Of a stretch of 64,000 bases of DNA, positions 32,791 to 44,693 are shown in pieces. Both the position numbers and the translations under genes were made by a program. The stretch comes from Neurospora tetrasperma FGSC 2508 (taxonomy: Eukaryota; Ascomycota; Sordariomycetes; Sordariales; Sordariaceae). The notes below the pieces were generated by a model. The model was not told the origin of the DNA and did no database searches. It saw only the letters and a program-made list of their open reading frames with translations. The stretch is taken from positions 2,099,631 through 2,163,630 of the forward strand of contig NW_009799101.1 in the NCBI RefSeq assembly GCF_000213175.1, in the 5' to 3' direction. Each line of letters begins with the position of its first letter. Within the stretch, counting starts at the first letter, position 1.

Positions 32791-35700
32791 CTACAAGACA
32801 TACCCGCCAGCATCAACACAAGTCCACTCCCTGGCCCCCCTTCCATCCTCCAACTCGACGCACCACCAAAGCGCACCCTTGGCTTTATCCACTTGACCAC
32901 TTTCCTGATAAGCCCTGGCCAGAGTGAACCAAGCCTCCGAGTTGTTCCATCCGGTGCCTAACTTGGTCAACCCCGACAGCAATCCGTATGCGCGATCCCT
33001 CGCCGTAAGCCGGTCGTGCAGTGGCAGTGAGGTCGCCTTATGCGGCGGTGGGAGTTCGGGGCACTTGTTTGGTGATGAAGCACCCTTCAGTTTGAGTGCA
33101 GCCATACCGTTTTCCAGGTTATCCTGCCCCTTGTCTAGCTTGCTCTCCATCTTGGCTGTACTGAGACCAAGAGGCTGTAAACGCAGTTCAGGGGACTTGG
33201 TGGTTGCTTGTAGCGGTGTGGAGTTATCGCTCAGTATGCTGTCTTCCAGGTTGAAATTTGGCACAACAGGTGGCGGAAGGAGCTTCTCCGAGTAAATATC
33301 CAAAAGTATATCAGAAAGACCAACGATGGCGGCAGCGTGGTCAGGGAAGTGCATTAACGCGGTCTCGAAATCCGCTCGCGCCTCATAAGGCTTCCCGCAT
33401 GCAACCGACAGATATCCCTTCTGTGAAAGACATTAGCATGGCGGTTTTCTTTTCACAACGACATAACCAGATAACCTTACCTCTGCCCATACATCCGCAT
33501 AAAGCTCTTCGGTGCTCTTGGTCTCGCCCCATCCGGCCTCCCGGAGAGAAACATCTCCAGTTGTATCATTCAGGATCTCGGCCTCCAATGCCTCAACAAT
33601 GTTCTGTGCCTCAGTGCACGCTTGTTGCGCATCGGCGACGAGGCCAGCCCTCCGATAGAACCCGGCGATGGTTAGCCAGACCTTGATGAGAATGGCCTTC
33701 CGTTTCCTCTTGCTATGCTCTTGCGAAAAGTGAATCACCGGTAGCAACGAGCCGTAAACCTGGGCGAGAACCGAAGCCTCTCCGTCATTGTATTCCTCGT
33801 TCGAATCAAACGAGTTGGTACGTTGTACCCCATCTATAGACGGCTCTTCAGGGGGCGGAGCAGCCGCCGCACCATCCTTGCCCGCGTAATCCGCCAGGCT
33901 CCCGTTAACAGGCATCGGCGGAGGTGCTTCTATGGCTCCTTGACTTCCACTGCGAGATTTCCTACGCAAGCTGTGCCTCCTACCAGATGCACTCCTGCTG
34001 AGGCTGTGTGATTTCCGTTTTGATTGCGCGTTCTCATTGTTTGTGACTTGGATCGCTGGCGCTCCGGGAGCCTGGGGTACAGGCGGGATACCAGTCAGGT
34101 TCTTATCGTGACTGCCGAAAATGCTCTGTCTCATCCCACGGCCTGATCGAACTGACCGACTACCGAATACACTTGCTCTTCTGTTTCGAGTTTGCTCCTT
34201 GGCCACTGCGGTGGTCGCGGTCCTGGGGAGTTCTGGCTTTGTTAGCTCCACCTTTTGGTCTAGATCACCAAACAATCTCGTGAACAGGGTGAGTAGTTCC
34301 GAGCTGGCATTGACGGCAACTGTTGGTCCTTCAACCAGCTCCAGAATAGCCAATTGAGTCATCTTGATCTCAAGGAGGCTTTCTTTCTCAAAGTCATCCA
34401 TCTCATCGACAATACCCTGGCTAGTATAGCCACCATCCTCAACGCCAGCCTCATTGAGATGTTCACTCTGGTAAGCGCCATTCAAGCTCCTGGTTCCAAA
34501 AAGAATAAATGGATCCTTGAACTGTTCCATAGCTCCTTCACAGGCTCGAGCAGCCATAACATAATCTTCTTGTGCACTAAGCATCAGCGCCAGCAGATGC
34601 CAAAGAGGGATTAGCGACCGCTCTCGCCAGCAGGGTCCTCTGTACAGCTCCTGGCTCTCATCAATGTCAACATCTTCCAAGAGCGCCGTCTTGACCAGAT
34701 TAATAGCGTAATGAAGGTTCCGCTGCTCAGCCAGAAGAGTGCCAAGAGCGAAAACGCCCCTTACATCCACGCCCAAGCCGAGCTCAGGCGATAGGGACTT
34801 GGATAAGCAGTGAACAGCCTTCTGCTGGAAGTGTGTCCGAGACTCTGAGTCGTACGTCATCCGCGCCCATTGCGCGTTGGCGAGGCCAGCCGCCTGGTAT
34901 GTCAGGGCCAAGGCGCGAGGGGGCAGCAATTCTGCAGCCGTGAGAACCAAGTGCCCGTCCTTTGCGGCGTTCAAATTCTCCTCTGCGCTCACTTTGCCAT
35001 TTGCTAGCCTTTCAAGCAGATTCTCTAACTGCAATCCCAGATGGTAGGCCTTTTCAGCCGCATCTCTACCGCCAAATCGACAGAGGGCGGCGATACACGC
35101 AGAAATAGTTTCGAGCATAGTCGCGTCATCGTCCAAAGCTGGTTCAAGATGTCCAGTCTTGGCAACTCGCGCTTTGCTCTTTTTGATGATGTCCAAATAG
35201 GAATCGAAAGCAGCAAAAGCTAGGTCGAACTCGGCCACGGCAAGGTGGACTGTGAAAAGGTGGCGCAAAACAGATGTCGAATGATACGTCTTTGTCGCGG
35301 CACCATACAAGGTATCGAGTGTTCCGTGGCTAAGGGTATCTCTTCCGCCCTTACCGAGATCCTGCTCTTTCCATCCGTGACCGTTCAAAATGATCCAATT
35401 CTGCATAACACGATCGACAAACTGCTCGACCTCTGTTCTCTGCTCATCGGCCCTGGGGAACTTGGTCTCGGTATATAGCAGCCCTTGGAAAATGATCTCC
35501 ACCTTCTTCAGTTCAGCGCGCAACTGGCTCCTAGCGGACGAGTCATTGCTGGGCTCAGAGTAGCCCGTCGGAAACGGGAGGTCCCGTTGTAGGAGCTCGG
35601 AGAGCACGTGGTAGTATTCGGACCACACCTGCCGCCTAGGCACAGAGCCCCGAAACCCATAACCTCCAGCCAACGGTTGCCCCTTGGCGCTCGCCCAGTA

Positions 35701-36604
35701 CTTGGACCACGTTCGAAAGCTGGCAAGACAGTTGGGGTCGGAAAGGAGCTCGTCATTCTCGCGAATCGCTTGGCTTGCCAGCATGCAGTATTCGGTTAGG
35801 AAGAGTTCGGCCCAGTATCGTAGCTGATGGCGGGCCGTTTTGGTGGTCCAAACGCTGCTGAGGGACGGCAGAGCTGCTTCAAATGCGGCCATGGCCATAT
35901 CTCGCTGCCCATCACGAGCCAGGCAGTTCGCTCTAAGATAGGTCGACTTTAAGGCGCAGACCTTGGTCCATTCAGAGAGGGTGTCCAGGTTGTCGCATTG
36001 CGGATACTCGAGATCAAAGTTCTTGGGGAGTCGAACCAAGGCGATGGGGTAGTCCTTCATGACCCAATGTAGCCACCCTAGGCAGACCTTGGCCTGGAAA
36101 CTTTCTTCGGGATGCTGAGTTTCGTTCTCGATGGCCGTGATGAGGTTCGGTATGTGGCTTGCCACCTCGATGCCCACGGCAGGCCCTCCTGCAGTACTTG
36201 GCCGATCGGTGTCCTGCGGCGCGGCCTTCTGGCAAGCTCTGGTGATGGCCAGCTCGATTTCGGCCGTCAAGGTGAGACCTAATGAGGGCGAGAGTCAGTC
36301 TCCAAGCCCAGTGACAACATTGTAGCCGAGGAAGATGGTAAAAGGCTTACATATCCGGTCAGGCGCATGCTTCCGCACCTTGCGGACCAGCTCGGGGACA
36401 GCATCCCAGTTCTCTTCGCAACGAGCATCGTCGAGCTGTTGGATATAATGCGCCGCTTTTACCGCGTCGGGCTAGAATTACATACGGGAAATCAGTACGC
36501 TGTCAGTGCATACGAAGCCGTAAAGGCGGAGCGGGAACTGGGTCAAAAAGGAAGAGGCGGAAGACAAGGCAAAGGCGGCCTGTGGAGCAAGGGACACTTA
36601 CCAT
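32791..36604 (-). CDS. YPP1: TPR-repeat cargo-transport protein, YPP1/TTC7-like
   Basis: Four coding segments (36604-36602, 36471-36351, 36278-33481, 33420-32791) join in frame to 1,183 aa. The first coding segment is the ATG alone, followed at once by GTAAGT; the next exon opens with a conserved-looking PDAVKAAHYIQQLDDARCEENW stretch. Long alpha-helical arrays of TPR-like repeats fill the protein, for example KVCLGWLHWVMKDYPIAL and the final AWFTLARAYQESGQVDKAKGALWW. About residues 690-850 form a disordered Ser/Arg/Pro-rich insert. By family knowledge, Ypp1/TTC7 helps Efr3 recruit the Stt4 phosphatidylinositol 4-kinase to the plasma membrane. The assignment rests on overall architecture and recall of fungal homologues. 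It is divergent from RIX1. Confidence 0.78.
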
Positions 36605-37491
36605 GTTGCCTGGTCTACAAAAGAGCACGTACTACGAAGACCTATCGAGACGAGGCATGTGATATGAGTATCCTCAGCAGATTATATGGAATGTCCGTGG
36701 TCTTGTTGTGCGGTTGCTATGTCGGGTTTCTGGTTCAGAGAAAAGGAGGGGAGGGGATGGATGGGCCTTGTAGGTTGATGTCAGGTACCCGGATGGACGT
36801 CCTGGCCACGGGCAAGCTGGACGAGGGACCTGAGGTGATGTGAACGTGGCGGCGTCATGGGCCCGGCGTAGGTAGAGATACCTAGCGGACACGGCAGGAG
36901 CCGCCAAGGTTGCGTTTACCGCCTGGAAAGCAGAGCTCCCGGCCTCTATAAAGGGGTTTCTTTCAGGACTCAAGTACTGCCCCTCTGGACCCCGGACCCT
37001 ACAACTGCTCATTTAGCGGGTGGGTCAGGGGCATCGTTACGTAGTGGTAACTTTGCTGTGTAATTACCTGTACAGTCCCTCGGTAAAACAGTTCAGTTCA
37101 GTTGCTGTGACGACTCGAACTGACCATGCGATAAGACTAGATTTGCCTGCCGGGGCTGAAAGTAAAGAAAAAAAAGTTTCGATATGGGAATGGCAACGGA
37201 CTGTAAACTGCCAACTTTCTCCCATGAAGACTGAACATCATAAGTTTTCCTCTAGAAAATAAACGGATTTGAAGTCCAAGCCATTGGTACATGAAATTGA
37301 CGTTATAGATTGTCCCAAAACCCGAGTACGTTGTTGGAAACCTGGGTTCCAAAACCGGCCGCACGTGTGAATCCTCAAAATCTACCAAGAAAAAAATAAA
37401 AACTTGGGCCGTCTTCATCCTCAGCAACACAACTACCCTCATCTTCAACAACAACACTTAACTTACATATCCGTTAAGTGTAATTTACAAA
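36605..37491. promoter_or_regulatory. Divergent promoter region, YPP1-like and RIX1
   Basis: 887 bp between two divergent start codons. It contains a TATA-like CTATAAAGG near 36946, with no assigned direction of use. No other motif is claimed. Confidence 0.45.
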
Positions 37492-40042
37492 ATGGCAATC
37501 CCGCCACCGGACCTGCGTGTTCTCTGTCGCAGACTCGCATCGACACCAGTTGACGACCTTCCTCACATCTGTCCCCTCCTCGTGAGCCATGTGCTTCGTT
37601 GCGGAGAGGTCCTGTCCGCTGTGCCAGAGACAAAGGCCAAGGACAAGTCTTCGGAAACTGCTACGCTTGTTCACAGATTGAGAACTCACATCACTACACT
37701 TCTTGCCGGCAAGAGTGCGTCCGGTCGTTTTGCTGCTGTCTTCCTGGTCAAGGCCGTCGTTGATGTTGGGGGCTGGGAGAGCTTGAGGGCTTCAGACGTA
37801 TGGATTAGGGGCTTGATCGGCATTTTGGGGGTGAGAATCTCAAGTAGACACCGGCGAACCTCGGAATCTCATGCTAATAAGCTCATAGAAACCTGATCCT
37901 CTGGTGTCCAAGGAGCTATGTGTCATCACCCTGACCAAGATCTACTCTCTCCTCCAGAGTTACCAGACACTGGTCAGAGAGATGGCCACGCCCACTCTCC
38001 CAAGCTTCGTCACTGCCATGTTAAACCTCGTCAAGCCGCCTGCCTCGAGCAAGGCACCCAAGGTTCCCACGTCTTTTGTCGATACTGTTGCCGGCTCTCT
38101 CTCCAAGATCGTGTCCTTGTATCCTACCACCACGAGACCCTTCAACGCCCAGATTCGAGCCGCCTTCAAGGCTTACATCGCTCCTACCATGTCTGACGCC
38201 GTCACCGTCCCCCAAAGCCTAAGAGAAAGCGCCCGCTCGCTGCTTATTGTGCTTCACTATACAGCGCCCAAGAACGGTAGCAGCGACGAGTGGGTTAAGG
38301 GCATTAAATCCTATACCAAGGAGGCCCATGCTACGGCCGATCAAGTTTTCCGTTCCGTTCGGGAGTCCTGGGAATCCACCGCCGGCTATAGAGTGGACAC
38401 AATCCGTACTGATGGTGAGCCATCCGGGGGAGGTGACGAGGCCGATGAACTCCCTGCCTGGACCGGCGTCACTGCCGGCGCCGAGAGACTTACCGGCCTC
38501 ATCGGTCAACTTATCGAGTACCTCAAGGTTCCCACCAAAGCCCCTATCACCATTCCCGTCGGGGAGCTCCTCGACCTCGCGTCCCGCATCACTCTCATCA
38601 CCCTTCCCAAGCCCACCACCGGCGAAGACAGCGTCGAGACGAACCCAGCCATCAGCAGAGACGAAAAAGCCGAGCTCTGGAGCGTTCTCCCCGAAGTCCA
38701 CATGGCCATCCTTAACCTGCACACCGTCCTCCTCCGTCGCCTGGCTGCCAACGCCATGCCCTTGGCCACCGACATCCTCGACCAGATGGTCCGCGTCTTC
38801 ACCTCTGGCCGGCACATTGCCGCCATCCGCGAGACCGTCTACGTCCTCACCAAAGAGCTTCTTGAGATGTCCGGCCCGGGCCTCCTCAAACTCAGCGTCG
38901 ACTCCATGGCTCCCGTCATCCAGGCCACGTGCCAGGACATCCTCCGCGCCACGGGCCACTACGACTCCCCCGCCGGCGGCAAGCAGGCCAGTAGCAGCAC
39001 CAACCCCAACCCCAACCCCAAGAAACCCACGGCCGGTAGAAACGGCGCCGGCATCCTGAACCCCCAGAAAGTCCAGTCCTCGGGCAATGCGGACGTCTAC
39101 CTTACCACCACTTCCACCACCCATTCTTCTTCTTTTTCGGATCCCCTCTTCGCCGCCGCCCTTTCCCTCCTCCCCCTCTTCCTCTCCCGCCTCCCGCAGC
39201 GCCACCTCAGTCCCGAAGCGCGCGGCCTGGTCGACCGCACCGCCATCCTAGCCAACAGCAAGCAAGCGATGCTTGCCAGCGTGCTGAACCCGTACAAGGA
39301 CACACGCGGTAGATACTACCCTACCATTTTGCCGTTCTTGGTCAGGCAGTTCCCTGCCGATCAGGAGGTAGAGGTGTTGAGAACGAATCTGATGAGAGTT
39401 GGTGCTGGTGTGAGCCAGACCGTGGCTACAAGTTGGGATCCGGCGGAGGGGTTGGATGAGGTGGTTGGTGCTGCCGCGAATACTGGTGGTATGGAAGGGG
39501 AGGATGAGGATGAGGATGAAGACATGGTTGACGCTGAGGCGGATGCGGATAATGAGGCGGGTGCCCAACTCGCTGCTGAGGATCAAAACCAGAAGAGCAA
39601 GGCTGCTGCTGCCGCCGCCGCCGCCGCCGGAGTTTGGGGTGCTACCGCGGAAAAGAGTGCTGCTGAAGATGTCGCCACCAGCAAACCGAACCCGTTCACC
39701 ATCGTCCCTATCGACAGTCCCGAATCGAGAGCTGAGCGCGCTTCGATGAAAAAGCGTAAAATTGGAGAGGAGGCCGCGAATCCTCCTAAGAGAGTCACCA
39801 GAAGTTCGAGGAGAAAGACTGTTGAGGTTGAAGAGGATACGTCTGCCACTACTATCACCGCTGAGGTCGTCGAGGAGGTCGCTACGCCCGCTCCGGCCCC
39901 GGTGTCCGCGAAACCAGTTGTGGCTATGATGGAACAGAAAGAGGGTGAAGATGATGGTGAGGATAGCGATAGTGGGGAGAGCGTCCAGATCGATATGTCG
40001 CTTGAGGATAGTGAGGAGGAGGAGGAGGAGGATGAGGAGTAG
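37492..40042 (+). CDS. RIX1: Pre-rRNA-processing protein RIX1 (IPI2)
   Basis: Two exons, 37492-37830 and 37889-40042, join across a 58-nt intron at phase 0 (GIG-type ILG then KPDPLVSKELCVITLTKIY) to give 830 aa. The N-terminal half is the helical RIX1 domain, including VITLTKIYSLLQSYQTLVRE and LPSFVTAMLNLV. The C-terminal third is low-complexity: a polyalanine run, a basic KKRKIGEE-type nuclear signal, and an acidic tail of Glu and Asp. Rix1 forms a complex with Ipi1 and Ipi3 that matures 60S pre-ribosomes in the nucleoplasm, with roles in ITS2 processing and Rea1 docking. The ATG follows an A-rich leader (ACAAAATGGC), and it is the first in-frame ATG. The minus strand is widely open here only because of high third-position GC. 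Confidence 0.88.
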
Positions 40043-40410
40043 ATTTGATACCTTTGGGAATTTGGATGTCAAAGTACTATTGTAAATACATATTGGCTCA
40101 GGAAGGTGATCTGCTTGGCCCTAATTACTTTCGGGTTCCATACAAACCCACCTACCTCTATCTGAAGGACTCTGTTATACGACCTGTCCACTTCATCCAA
40201 CCATACTCAAATTATCCAGCTCAAAGGTTACCCCGAATGTCTTGTGCATCGAAAGCCAAAATAACAAGCGTGGTCAACGTCGAAGACCCCCGGGTATAGA
40301 ATGAAATGTATGCCTCGAAGCTGATTTTCCACGCGCCTGATTCTACGTCTAGAAGCAAACCCAGAAAAAACGGCAAGCCTACCACACGTGACCGATGCTG
40401 GGAGGGTGTC
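40043..40410. other. 3' spacer between convergent RIX1 and WW-domain genes
   Basis: 368 bp separating two stop codons that face each other. No gene seen. Confidence 0.55.
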
Positions 40411-41472
40411 TCAATCACGCAGCCAAGCCCTCCTCTTTTCCTCCTTCTTTGCCCTTCTCTTTTCCTTGAAAGCCTTCAGCTCGGCCCTACTTGGCTTCTT
40501 GCCCGACCTTTCCGCCTTGAGACTTCGGCCATCGTGCATATTCGCCGCCGCGTCCACGTCGAAGTAAGCGTTGAGTTGCCTTTTGCTCTTGGCCTCGTCC
40601 GAGTGACGCTCTACGTTCTGGTCCGGCGCTTGCCACTGACCCGTGGTCCGGTTGAAGTAGCCGGCGCTGGCTAAGTCGGCCCCGGCAACGGTGGGGTCCA
40701 AGCCAGCGAGCGGGTTGGTGGCGGCAGCGGCGGCCTCGGCAGCAGCGCGAGCGTTGACGGCATACCACGCATTTTCGTCGTAGTCGCCGTGAATGGCGGG
40801 ATTGTAGCCACCGGCGACGGAAATGGGGTTGCTGATGACTGTGGGTTCTACATCAAGAGGAACGACCACAGGCGCCACCACCGCTGCTGCTGCTGCCGCT
40901 GCTGTCGCGGTTGGAATTCGCGGGTTTTCCTTCTGCCATACGCCGCTGAAGCGGTTATAGAACCAGTAAGAAGAGTCGTTAGGGTTCCAATGGTACTCCC
41001 AACCGTCATCTTCCGGTTCGGGCGCCGGCTCGGCCGGTAGAGGAGGAGCAGATGACGATGATTCGCCGTTGAATGTGTGGTCTGGAAGAGGCTCGTCAGG
41101 AAGGGGAGGGGCGGCGCTTTCGTCGATTTCGCCGGGCTCGGCGCTCTCAGCCCTATTTGATGGCGATTGTGAAGGCGACTCGTAGTCACCTTGCGACGAG
41201 TCTTGGCCGTCTGGGGACTCGGATTTCGGCTGTTGCGCGGGACTGCCCTCGCGCTCGTGGTCTCTTCGGCCTTCTTTAACCGAATGAGACTTCGGTTCCT
41301 CTACCGTTTCATTGCTATCGAGCACTTCTTCGGTGGCGGCGGGGGGCTCTGTTGTTTCGGCCTCCTCATGTGCCCCATCGGTAGCCTCTGTGGCCCTTGT
41401 TCCATCTTCTTGACGCTCCTCCTGCACCACTTCTTGGGCGGTAGCAGAATCAGGTGGAGGTGGCGTGGACAT
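40411..41472 (-). CDS. WW-domain-containing protein
   Basis: A single exon of 353 aa. The N-terminal 130 residues are acidic and Pro/Ser-rich, probably disordered. A WW-type module follows at about residues 150-185 (DDGWEYHWNPNDSSYWFYN, then SGVWQKENPRIP), with two conserved Trp and a Tyr/Phe cluster. A second, shorter YFNRTTGQWQAP motif occurs at about 274. The C-terminus is strongly basic with alternating Lys/Arg/Glu (FKEKRRAKKEEKRRAW), like a coiled coil or nuclear RNA-binding tail. WW modules bind proline-rich partners, and this layout is seen in pre-mRNA splicing proteins, so a nuclear role is plausible but inferred. No gene name is assigned. The start is an ordinary ATG. Confidence 0.75.
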   Translation of the reverse strand: MSTPPPPDSATAQEVVQEERQEDGTRATEATDGAHEEAETTEPPAATEEVLDSNETVEEPKSHSVKEGRRDHEREGSPAQQPKSESPDGQDSSQGDYESPSQSPSNRAESAEPGEIDESAAPPLPDEPLPDHTFNGESSSSAPPLPAEPAPEPEDDGWEYHWNPNDSSYWFYNRFSGVWQKENPRIPTATAAAAAAAVVAPVVVPLDVEPTVISNPISVAGGYNPAIHGDYDENAWYAVNARAAAEAAAAATNPLAGLDPTVAGADLASAGYFNRTTGQWQAPDQNVERHSDEAKSKRQLNAYFDVDAAANMHDGRSLKAERSGKKPSRAELKAFKEKRRAKKEEKRRAWLRD

Positions 41473-43490
41473 GGCGGGTTATGATTTGTTTTTGGTGATT
41501 GAACTGCAGAGCTAGATCTTGTCAATGAAACGCCGACCAGTCTGAGTGTAGTAGATTTAAAGCGAGCATATGCATTTCCTGACGGTTTATTCAGTTGCCT
41601 TACTGTGCCGGGAAGAAGATTACTGCAAACGGAGGAAGAGTTGAAGGGCGCAGTGTTGTACCAAGTAAGAGTGCAAAGGCGATTGAGGCTGATTGCGGTT
41701 AACAATTGAAGGTGAGCTTGATATGCTTCAGTGCGGTGATTCACGTCTTCCGCTGAGCCTACGTGATGTTGAGTTGGAGATGATGTTTATGGAAGGGGAG
41801 GAATAGTCCAGAGAGGGCGCCATTGCACCTGCACCGGCCCAGAGCTGACTGCCGGCGGCAATCCTAGCCACCTCACAGCTGTCCCAACTGTGTCCCAACA
41901 GTTGGCCAGCAGCTGTCAGGAGGACATGGACGTCCTGGTGGGTCATTCCTATGTCTTGGATCCATCCTGTGGATCGGGGAACCCATTGATGCTCGTTAAG
42001 CTTAAACAATCACTGCCACCCTTCCATCGGACTTCTCTCTTCACATCTTCTACGAGTTTCCAAAATGTTGACGCTGGCCAGTAGAACTTTTTTTTTGCAA
42101 CATCTTACATGCGATTGGAGATGTGATGTCGACTCGATCGACTTCCAAGGACCAACTACCTACTCAGCAGTCAGCACTGGACCTGACTCGACTTCCTCAA
42201 AGTGTCACTGTCAGCTCCCCTTCTCGTTCCCCCCCTTGCAGCAGATCAGTGCGAGCGCAGCCTCCAATCGGAATGTCGAGATTTCCGCCGCGAACGTCTC
42301 TCATGTCTCTCATCTTAGCTACACTACTCCAACCCATCTGACATGAGGCCCGGTACCAAAGATCCCATCCCGCTGTTCAAACCAGTGGGGAGTATCAAAT
42401 AAGTGCTCATGCTGATGTTGACAGTGAGGAAATGGTGGACGTTGCGATAGTGTCGTCGCATCGAAGTCGGTGCGGTAACGTACAAGCCCCTTCCTTCGCA
42501 TCCTGCCGTGGTTGCAAGTTAATAAGCTTAACCTGATCTTGGAGCCAGGAAGTGGCTCCTCGTGTTAGGGCTCGGCGGTGCAAGCGTCGTGAGTTTATAT
42601 TGTCTTCCGACCTAGTCTACCTCCCCGCTTCTATCACCCACTGGCTGTACCGTCTTTGCGTCTTTAACCGGAAAGTGAATCCTATCAACTGCACACATGT
42701 GGTATTTTGGCAAAATGCTGATCCAGGCATCCTGAACCTTGAAAAAGAGGTTCAATCTGTCATTGTCCGCAGCTTGCTCAGCCCACTCACCTTCTGTTTG
42801 TTCTTGTTGATGACTGAAAGGCCCAGGCAAACATGGTTAGGGAGAGTGGTATGGTACCAAGAAAGACGGCTATCTTGACTCTATTCTGTGGGTCAATGCC
42901 AAAAAAAAGCATATGCACATCTATCTACCTTTCCAAACATCACCACTTCTCCCGACTGCTATCTTTGCGAGGTCTCTGTGGTCGACCAGCACTAACATTG
43001 GCCAATTGACCCGAAGACGGAGATGCCTCGACTTGGGACTTGGTACCACCAAAGCACAGCATCTGGAAACTATAAACAGCAAGACATCTCTTCATCCTCG
43101 ATTCGGCGGCCTCCTGTGTTTGACTTACCTGACGATTCTGCTCAGGAAATACTTCAAGAGTTCTCGCTCGAAAGTTGATTGAACTATTTGCATTACTCAA
43201 CTTATTGCATCTTGTATGCTCTTCTGCTGCTTTATACACAGCATCCACATAGGGACTGATTGGGCCTCTTGTTGTTACATTCGGCCCTCTGTATGTCATT
43301 GCATCCAGGTACACTCCTCATTTCTTGTTTCCGTGAAAATCATCAAACTTTGTGGTTGAGTCTCGCTTTACACGTGGCTACCCCTTGACTCAGATCTCGA
43401 TTTTGACTGATCGATATTCGGTACTGGCCACTCACCTTTACCTTTCCACACTCGAGATTGTTGGTGGCAGGGCTGAGCTTGACTTGAGCT
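41473..43490. other. Intergenic region upstream of the GH16 gene
   Basis: 2.0 kb with the divergent promoters of the WW-domain and GH16 genes. No convincing gene seen. Confidence 0.5.
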
Positions 43491-44693
43491 ATGATGGAGG
43501 CACATCAACAGAGAGGAAGAACTCACACAAGTTTACCCTCACTCATCACCCTTATCGCCATTGTTTCCCCTCTAGCATCAGCGGTGCCCTCTCTCACCGA
43601 CGATTCAAAATGCGAGTGTTACCTGACAAACGGTACACAAGCTTCCTTCTTCGCCACCCACAAATTTCTAGACTTCCGAAACCTAGCTGCACACGCCGGC
43701 GTCCCACTCACCATCACCAAACCCAACGACAGCGGAAGTGCACCCGTTACTAGCGAATACTTCACCTCAAAAGAATGGACCGAGGCATTCTGGGTCCTAA
43801 GTTGGAACAACAGCCACCAAATCCGCGAGGACGCCACAGTGCTGATGGTCAACTCGCCCAATAACGTTTACATTGAAGCTAACGGCGACCGCAGCCCGTC
43901 CTCGCAAACCTGGCTCACCCTGCGTACCCAACGTCTCAAAGACTTCCAAACCGCCTCCGAGATCGAGTCCGTCGCGCCCGGCTTTCAGTACCTCTCCGTC
44001 CGCATGCTCGCTCGCACCGTCGGCTCCCCGGGCGCCATCACCGCCTTATTCACCTACCGCGACGCCGACCGGCTCGCGGACGTGCAGGAGTCTGATCTCG
44101 AAGTACGCACCATGGACCCGCGCAACACGATCCAGTACACCAACCAGCCATCCTATACGGAAAAGGGCGAAGAGATCGACCACGCTACCAAGAACGTCAC
44201 GCTTCCCCCAGGCCACCCGGATTGGACCCACTGGGCTGTGCACCGGCTTGACTGGACCCCCAAGGAAACTGTCTGGTACGTGGATGGGACCGAGGTCGCG
44301 ACTATCTCGTTCCAGACGCCTAGAGATCCTAGCAAGGTTATACTGAACGCGTGGAGCGATGGCGGCGAGTGGAGCGGGAACATGACGGTTAATGACGCGG
44401 CGTACTTACAGATTCAGTGGTTGGAGATTGTGTATAACGCCACGGATGAAAATCCCGCAAAGAGGAAGAGAGATGGTGGTGGGGTAACAGCTGTGATGCT
44501 GAGGGAAAGGGATGAGGGTGGGGAGGGTAGTTGTGATGTGGTGTGCAGTATAGATGAAACTCTGGAACCGGGAAAGCCGGTGATGTTATGGAATAATGGG
44601 GCAATGAGGATGGTCGGTGGAGGATTGGTTGCTTGGATACCTTCATTAGTGACCTTTGGTATGCTCGCCTTGATTTCGGGGGGTTTGTGGTAG
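43491..44693 (+). CDS. GH16-type glycosidase or transglycosylase, predicted GPI-anchored
   Basis: A single exon of 400 aa. Residues 15-31 form a signal peptide (LITLIAIVSPLASA). The concanavalin A-like lectin/glucanase domain occupies about 40-310, and the GH16 catalytic ExDxE motif is seen as E200-S-D202-L-E204. Further family features are HWAVHRLDWTPKETVWYVDG, which resembles the typical YTIDWTPDxIxWYVDG block, and LNAWSDGGEWSG. Several Asn-x-Ser/Thr sites occur. The C-terminus ends in a hydrophobic stretch (AWIPSLVTFGMLALISGG) after small residues, suggesting a GPI anchor and a wall or plasma-membrane location. The substrate is probably a beta-1,3-glucan or a chitin-glucan crosslink, which the sequence cannot settle. 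Start codon: the first of two tandem ATGs. Confidence 0.86.
   Translation: MMEAHQQRGRTHTSLPSLITLIAIVSPLASAVPSLTDDSKCECYLTNGTQASFFATHKFLDFRNLAAHAGVPLTITKPNDSGSAPVTSEYFTSKEWTEAFWVLSWNNSHQIREDATVLMVNSPNNVYIEANGDRSPSSQTWLTLRTQRLKDFQTASEIESVAPGFQYLSVRMLARTVGSPGAITALFTYRDADRLADVQESDLEVRTMDPRNTIQYTNQPSYTEKGEEIDHATKNVTLPPGHPDWTHWAVHRLDWTPKETVWYVDGTEVATISFQTPRDPSKVILNAWSDGGEWSGNMTVNDAAYLQIQWLEIVYNATDENPAKRKRDGGGVTAVMLRERDEGGEGSCDVVCSIDETLEPGKPVMLWNNGAMRMVGGGLVAWIPSLVTFGMLALISGGLW

Noticed and set aside
38219-39205. A 328-codon minus-strand frame opposite RIX1
   Set aside because: It mirrors the GC-rich third positions of RIX1 and shows a Gly/Asp/Glu bias with no domain.
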